The position numbers were made by a program, and so were the translations under genes. Below the pieces are notes generated by a model. The model was given only the letters and a program-made list of their open reading frames with translations, made no database searches and was not told the origin of the DNA. Positions 6,823 through 10,875 of a stretch of 10,875 nt of DNA are shown here, one piece after another; within the stretch, counting starts at the first letter, position 1; each line of letters opens with the position of its first letter. Source of the DNA: an uncultured Verrucomicrobiota bacterium (GTDB lineage: Bacteria > Verrucomicrobiota > Kiritimatiellia > RFP12 > UBA1067); NCBI GenBank assembly GCA_946543025.1, contig CAMNLN010000094.1, forward strand, positions 1 to 10,875. Reading direction: 5' to 3'.

Positions 6823-7442
6823 GCGAGGACGAGATCGGAGGTCGCGAAGGAGGACGCGCGGCCTTCGAGGAACGCGATGAAGTCGTCGAAGGTTGCGGAC
6901 GGCAGGTCGGCGTGGCGGAAGTCGAGCGTGAAGGGGGCGTTGGGGGATTCCGTCACGCGCAGCGCGACGGCGCAGGCGGGCTGGGGCGTGCCGAAGTCGG
7001 GGAGGTAGAATTCCGGCGTGGCTTCCTCGGCATAGACGAAGATCGCCTCGCGACGCAGGGCGAAGGTCTCAAGCAATCCGGCTTCCAGGGAACGCTCGCG
7101 CGCGGCGATGGCCGTGTACGGGGCGTGGTTCTTCGTGAGGAGCGAGAACGCGCCGGGCGCGGCGTTGTGGACGGAGGCGGAAAAGCCGGCGGGCGACATC
7201 TCGCCGTCCGCGTGGAACTGCTTCATCAGCTTGAGCGTGACGCCGATCTCGCCCCAGCGCGAGGCGAATACGACGGGCAGCTCGGCGTCGGTCTTCACCT
7301 GCCAGGCGACGGAGAGCGCGGCCCGCTCGACGCCCGTGAGGCGGCGGCGATCCAGCGGCGGCACGAACGAGACGTCCGGCTTCGGCGCTTCGGCGGTGGC
7401 GCGCCACGTGGCGAACTTGGCGATGTCGATGTGCGTTGTCAT
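6819..7442 (-). CDS. Beta-ketoacyl synthase-like chain length factor (Ketoacyl-synt_2 type), non-catalytic
   Basis: A 207-residue protein resembling the N-terminal half of a ketosynthase, the family often annotated 'beta-ketoacyl synthase chain length factor' in aryl polyene and other type II FAS/PKS-like clusters. Matching stretches are LPVVFASRWGEIG (55-67), MSPAGFSASVHNAAPGAFS (82-100) and AGLLETFAL (121-129). The nucleophilic Cys of true ketosynthases (ACASG-like) is replaced by the HNAAPG region, so it should not condense acyl chains alone. Known relatives pair with a catalytic KS and set chain length. No KS, ACP or dehydratase gene is visible here. The ATG overlaps the uvrB stop as ATGA (7439-7442) and I see no strong Shine-Dalgarno site, so expression probably depends on translational coupling to uvrB. 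Its TAG stop (6821-6819) shares CTAG with the kinase stop. The family is fairly sure; the role is unknown. Confidence 0.72.
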   Translation of the reverse strand: MTTHIDIAKFATWRATAEAPKPDVSFVPPLDRRRLTGVERAALSVAWQVKTDAELPVVFASRWGEIGVTLKLMKQFHADGEMSPAGFSASVHNAAPGAFSLLTKNHAPYTAIAARERSLEAGLLETFALRREAIFVYAEEATPEFYLPDFGTPQPACAVALRVTESPNAPFTLDFRHADLPSATFDDFIAFLEGRASSFATSDLVLA

Positions 7443-9424
7443 TTTGTCTTTATTCCCGCTTCGCGCCTAAGGGCGTTGATCTGGTCGCGGAGGTAGGCGG
7501 CGCGCTCGAACTCGAGTGCGTCGGCGGCCTGCATCATCTCTTCCTGCAGGGCGGCGATCGTCTCGCGCACGTCGGAGGTCTCGGGCGTCTCGTTGACCGC
7601 CGCGCGTTCCGTCTTCTTCGCCTCGGAGTAGACGTAGACGGCCTCGTTGATGGCGCGCTTCACGCTCTTCGGCGTGACGTGGTGCGCCTTGTTCCAGGCG
7701 ATCTGCTTCTCGCGGTGCTTCTTCGTGATGCGCAGGAGGTCGCGGATGGCGTCCGTCTGGTGGTCGGCGTAGAGGATCACGCGGCCCTTGACGTGGCGGG
7801 CGCAGCGGCCGGCCGTCTGGACGAGCGACGTGGTGGAGCGCAGGAAGCCCTCCTTGTCGGCGTCGAGGATGGCGACGAGCGCCACTTCGGGGAAGTCGAG
7901 GCCCTCGCGCAGGAGGTTGATGCCCACGAGGCAGTCGAACTCGCCCTTGCGGAGGCGGCCGAGGATCGCCACGCGCTCGAGCGCGTCGATGTCGCTGTGC
8001 AGGTACTCTACGCGGATCCCCGTTTCGTGGAGGTAGGCTGTGAGATCCTCGGCGCTGCGCTTGGTGAGGGTCGTCACCAGCACACGGTCGCCCTTGGCGG
8101 CGACGGCGCGGATCTCGGCCATGAGGTCGTCGATCTGTCCCTTGAGGGGACGGATCTCGATCTCGGGGTCGAGGAGGCCGGTGGGGCGGATCACCTGCTC
8201 GGCGACGGTCTTCGAGACCTCGTACTCGTAATCGCCGGGCGTGGCGCTCGTGAAGACGATCTGATGCACCTTCTCCTCGAACTCGGGGAAACGGAGCGGG
8301 CGGTTGTCCTTCGCGCTGGGAAGGCGGAACCCGTAGTCGACGAGCTTCTGCTTGCGCGCCTGGTCGCCGTTGTACATGGCGCGGAGCTGCGGGACGGCCA
8401 CGTGGGACTCGTCGATGATGGTGAGGAAGTCGTCGGGAAAGTAGTCGAGCAGGCATTCCGGCGGTTCGCCGGGGGCGCGTCCGGTGAGCGGACGCGAATA
8501 GTTCTCGATGCCGTTGCAGTAGCCGAGCTGGCGCATCATCTCGATGTCATACTCCGTGCGCTCGCGGATGCGCTGGGCTTCCAGATACTTCTTTGCGCCC
8601 TCGAAGTAGGAGAGACGCTCCTTCAGCTCCTCCTCGATACGCGCGTAGGCGGCCTCCATCTTGTCCTTGGGCATCACGAACTGCTTGGCGGGGGTGACGA
8701 CGGCGGCAGGCATGGAGACGCCGATGCGGAAGTCGGGGACGGAGAGGGAATGGATGGAATCGATCTCGTCGCCGAAGAACTCCACGCGGATGCCGTCGGT
8801 GGCGTAGGCCGGGAAGATGTCCACCACGTCGCCGCGTACGCGAAAGGTGCCGGGGGAGTAGTCGAAGTCGTTACGCACGTACTGGGCGGCGATCAGACGG
8901 TCGATGAGGTCGCCGCGCCCCTTGCCCTCGCCGACCTTGAATCCGACGGCAAGGTTGCGGTACTCGGTGGATTCGCCGAGGCCGTAGATGCAGCTGACGG
9001 AGGCGACCACCACCACGTCGCGGCGGGCGATGAGGGCGTTGGTGGCGGCGAGGCGGTAGCGCTCGATCTCCTCGTTGACCGAGGCGTCCTTCTCGATGTA
9101 GGTGTCCGTCTGCGGGATGTACGCCTCGGGCTGGTAGTAGTCGTAGTAGGAGATGAAGTACTCGACGGCGTTCTCGGGGAAGAATCCTTTCAGCTCGGCG
9201 AAGAGCTGGGCGGCGAGCGTCTTGTTGTGGGAGAGAATGAGCGTGGGGCGGTTCCAGCGCGCGATGAGGTTGGCCATCGTGAACGTCTTGCCGCTGCCGG
9301 TGACGCCCTGGAGGACGAGGCGCCGCTCCCCGGCCTCGAGGCCCTTGACGAGCGCGTCGATGGCCTCCGGCTGGTCGCCGGTGGGCTTGAAGTCCGAAAC
9401 AAGATTGAAGAGACGGCCGGCCAT
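7439..9424 (-). CDS. uvrB: UvrABC system protein B (excinuclease subunit)
   Basis: UvrB, the damage-verifying helicase-like subunit of bacterial nucleotide excision repair; it is loaded by UvrA and recruits UvrC. At 661 residues it is full length. It shows Walker A GVTGSGKT (40-47), the damage-probing beta-hairpin region with YYDYYQPEAYIPQTDTYIEK (93-112), DESH (338-341) followed by the LPSAKDNRPL signature, SATPG (393-397), helicase motif VI QTAGRCAR (536-543), and a C-terminal UVR domain (about 619-653) for UvrC contact. Motif VI differs from the common QTIGRAARN but keeps both arginines. AGGGG at 9434-9438, 9 nt before the ATG, is the ribosome site. The start lies 6 nt after the aminotransferase stop, and the stop overlaps the KS-like gene by 4 nt. 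No SOS (LexA) box can be assigned because the operon promoter is outside the window. Confidence 0.98.
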   Translation of the reverse strand: MAGRLFNLVSDFKPTGDQPEAIDALVKGLEAGERRLVLQGVTGSGKTFTMANLIARWNRPTLILSHNKTLAAQLFAELKGFFPENAVEYFISYYDYYQPEAYIPQTDTYIEKDASVNEEIERYRLAATNALIARRDVVVVASVSCIYGLGESTEYRNLAVGFKVGEGKGRGDLIDRLIAAQYVRNDFDYSPGTFRVRGDVVDIFPAYATDGIRVEFFGDEIDSIHSLSVPDFRIGVSMPAAVVTPAKQFVMPKDKMEAAYARIEEELKERLSYFEGAKKYLEAQRIRERTEYDIEMMRQLGYCNGIENYSRPLTGRAPGEPPECLLDYFPDDFLTIIDESHVAVPQLRAMYNGDQARKQKLVDYGFRLPSAKDNRPLRFPEFEEKVHQIVFTSATPGDYEYEVSKTVAEQVIRPTGLLDPEIEIRPLKGQIDDLMAEIRAVAAKGDRVLVTTLTKRSAEDLTAYLHETGIRVEYLHSDIDALERVAILGRLRKGEFDCLVGINLLREGLDFPEVALVAILDADKEGFLRSTTSLVQTAGRCARHVKGRVILYADHQTDAIRDLLRITKKHREKQIAWNKAHHVTPKSVKRAINEAVYVYSEAKKTERAAVNETPETSDVRETIAALQEEMMQAADALEFERAAYLRDQINALRREAGIKTK

Positions 9425-9430
9425 GTGCGC

Positions 9431-10602
<1,172 letters not shown>

Positions 10603-10606
<4 letters not shown>

Positions 10607-10875
10607 GACTCCTGTTTGGGCTTGATGCGCGGGTAGGGCGTCTGGTTGTAGACGCGCGAGAAGGGCGGGATTGACTCCATGAGCCACACGTTGCCTCCGA
10701 TCTCGGAGTCGTGGCCGATGGTCGTCTCGCCGCCGAGGATGGTGGCGCCGGCGTAAATGACCACGTTGTCCTCCACGTTCGGGTGGCGCTTGTGCCCCTT
10801 CATGAGCATGCCCGTGGCCTCGTCCTTGGGGAAGGAGAGCGCGCCGAGCGTGACGCCCTGGTAGAGCTTCACGTT
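10603..10875 (-). CDS. cysE: Serine O-acetyltransferase (EpsC/CysE type), partial C-terminal end
   Basis: The frame is open to the right edge (reading N-V-K-L-Y-Q-G inward), so only the last 90 residues are visible. They form a left-handed beta-helix of hexapeptide repeats. KLYQGVTLGALSF, GHKRHPNVEDNVVIYAGATILGG and IGGNVWLMESIPP match serine acetyltransferases, especially the EpsC-like branch. The RHP histidine corresponds to one of the two active-site histidines of the CysE family. The enzyme makes O-acetylserine from serine and acetyl-CoA, the first step of cysteine synthesis. The tail is short (RIKPKQES). It overlaps the aminotransferase start by 4 nt, as the visible beginning of the aminotransferase-uvrB-KS-like unit. 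The N-terminal helical domain and promoter lie beyond the window. A related hexapeptide acyltransferase cannot be fully excluded. Confidence 0.85.
10609..10613 (-). promoter_or_regulatory. Unusually close ribosome binding site of the aminotransferase gene
   Basis: On the minus strand AGGAG is separated from the ATG at 10606 by only two bases (TC), tighter than the usual 5-9. It lies inside the last codons of the acetyltransferase gene. Together with the ATGA overlap this suggests that ribosomes finishing the upstream gene restart here. Confidence 0.55.

Noticed and set aside
6780..6870. Rho-independent terminator at the convergent junction
   Set aside because: I found no convincing GC stem followed by a T run on either strand; the stops overlap directly.
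10607..10687. 27-residue N-terminal extension of the aminotransferase
   Set aside because: It lies within the acetyltransferase coding region, is not family-like, and the ATG at 10606 starts exactly where family sequence begins.

Overview
The window is GC-rich and almost wholly coding. The only sizeable gap between genes is 78 bases (1654-1731). I see no mobile element, tRNA, rRNA or CRISPR array. The mix of genes fits a member of the Planctomycetes-Verrucomicrobia-Lentisphaerae group (Kiritimatiellota or Verrucomicrobiota-like). It includes an HzsA-related c-type cytochrome outside any anammox setting, a secreted GH2 beta-mannosidase-like enzyme, and a HAD/deoxyhypusine-synthase-like fusion next to an RfaE-like kinase. 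This placement is an inference from gene content, not a phylogenetic result.

Plus strand, 1-6822. The window opens inside a large HzsA-related protein (1-1653) with two CxxCH haem motifs and an unusual four-cysteine tail. An A+T-rich patch with a plausible sigma70-type promoter follows. It appears to drive a three-gene unit: a secreted GH2 beta-mannosidase-like enzyme (1732-4128), a 570-residue fusion of a HAD phosphatase to a deoxyhypusine-synthase-like domain (4130-5842), and a PfkB/RfaE-like sugar kinase (5839-6822). Spacing is 1 nt and then a 4-nt ATGA overlap, so co-expression is very likely. A sugar-phosphate kinase, a phosphatase and a putative NAD-fold enzyme look like a small sugar-phosphate or heptose-like pathway. 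The GH2 enzyme may supply sugar from outside the cytoplasm, but this is inference.

Minus strand, 10875-6819. Four genes run as one tight unit: an EpsC/CysE-type serine acetyltransferase (partial, runs off the right edge), a class I/II PLP aminotransferase, uvrB, and a small beta-ketoacyl-synthase-like 'chain length factor'. Junctions are a 4-nt overlap, a 6-nt gap and a 4-nt overlap. The promoter must lie beyond the right edge.

The two units converge, and their stop codons overlap on the single palindrome CTAG at 6819-6822, leaving no room for an ordinary terminator. The features most worth following are the HAD/DHS-like plus kinase cassette, the orphan KS-like gene coupled to uvrB, and the cysteine-rich end of the HzsA-like protein.
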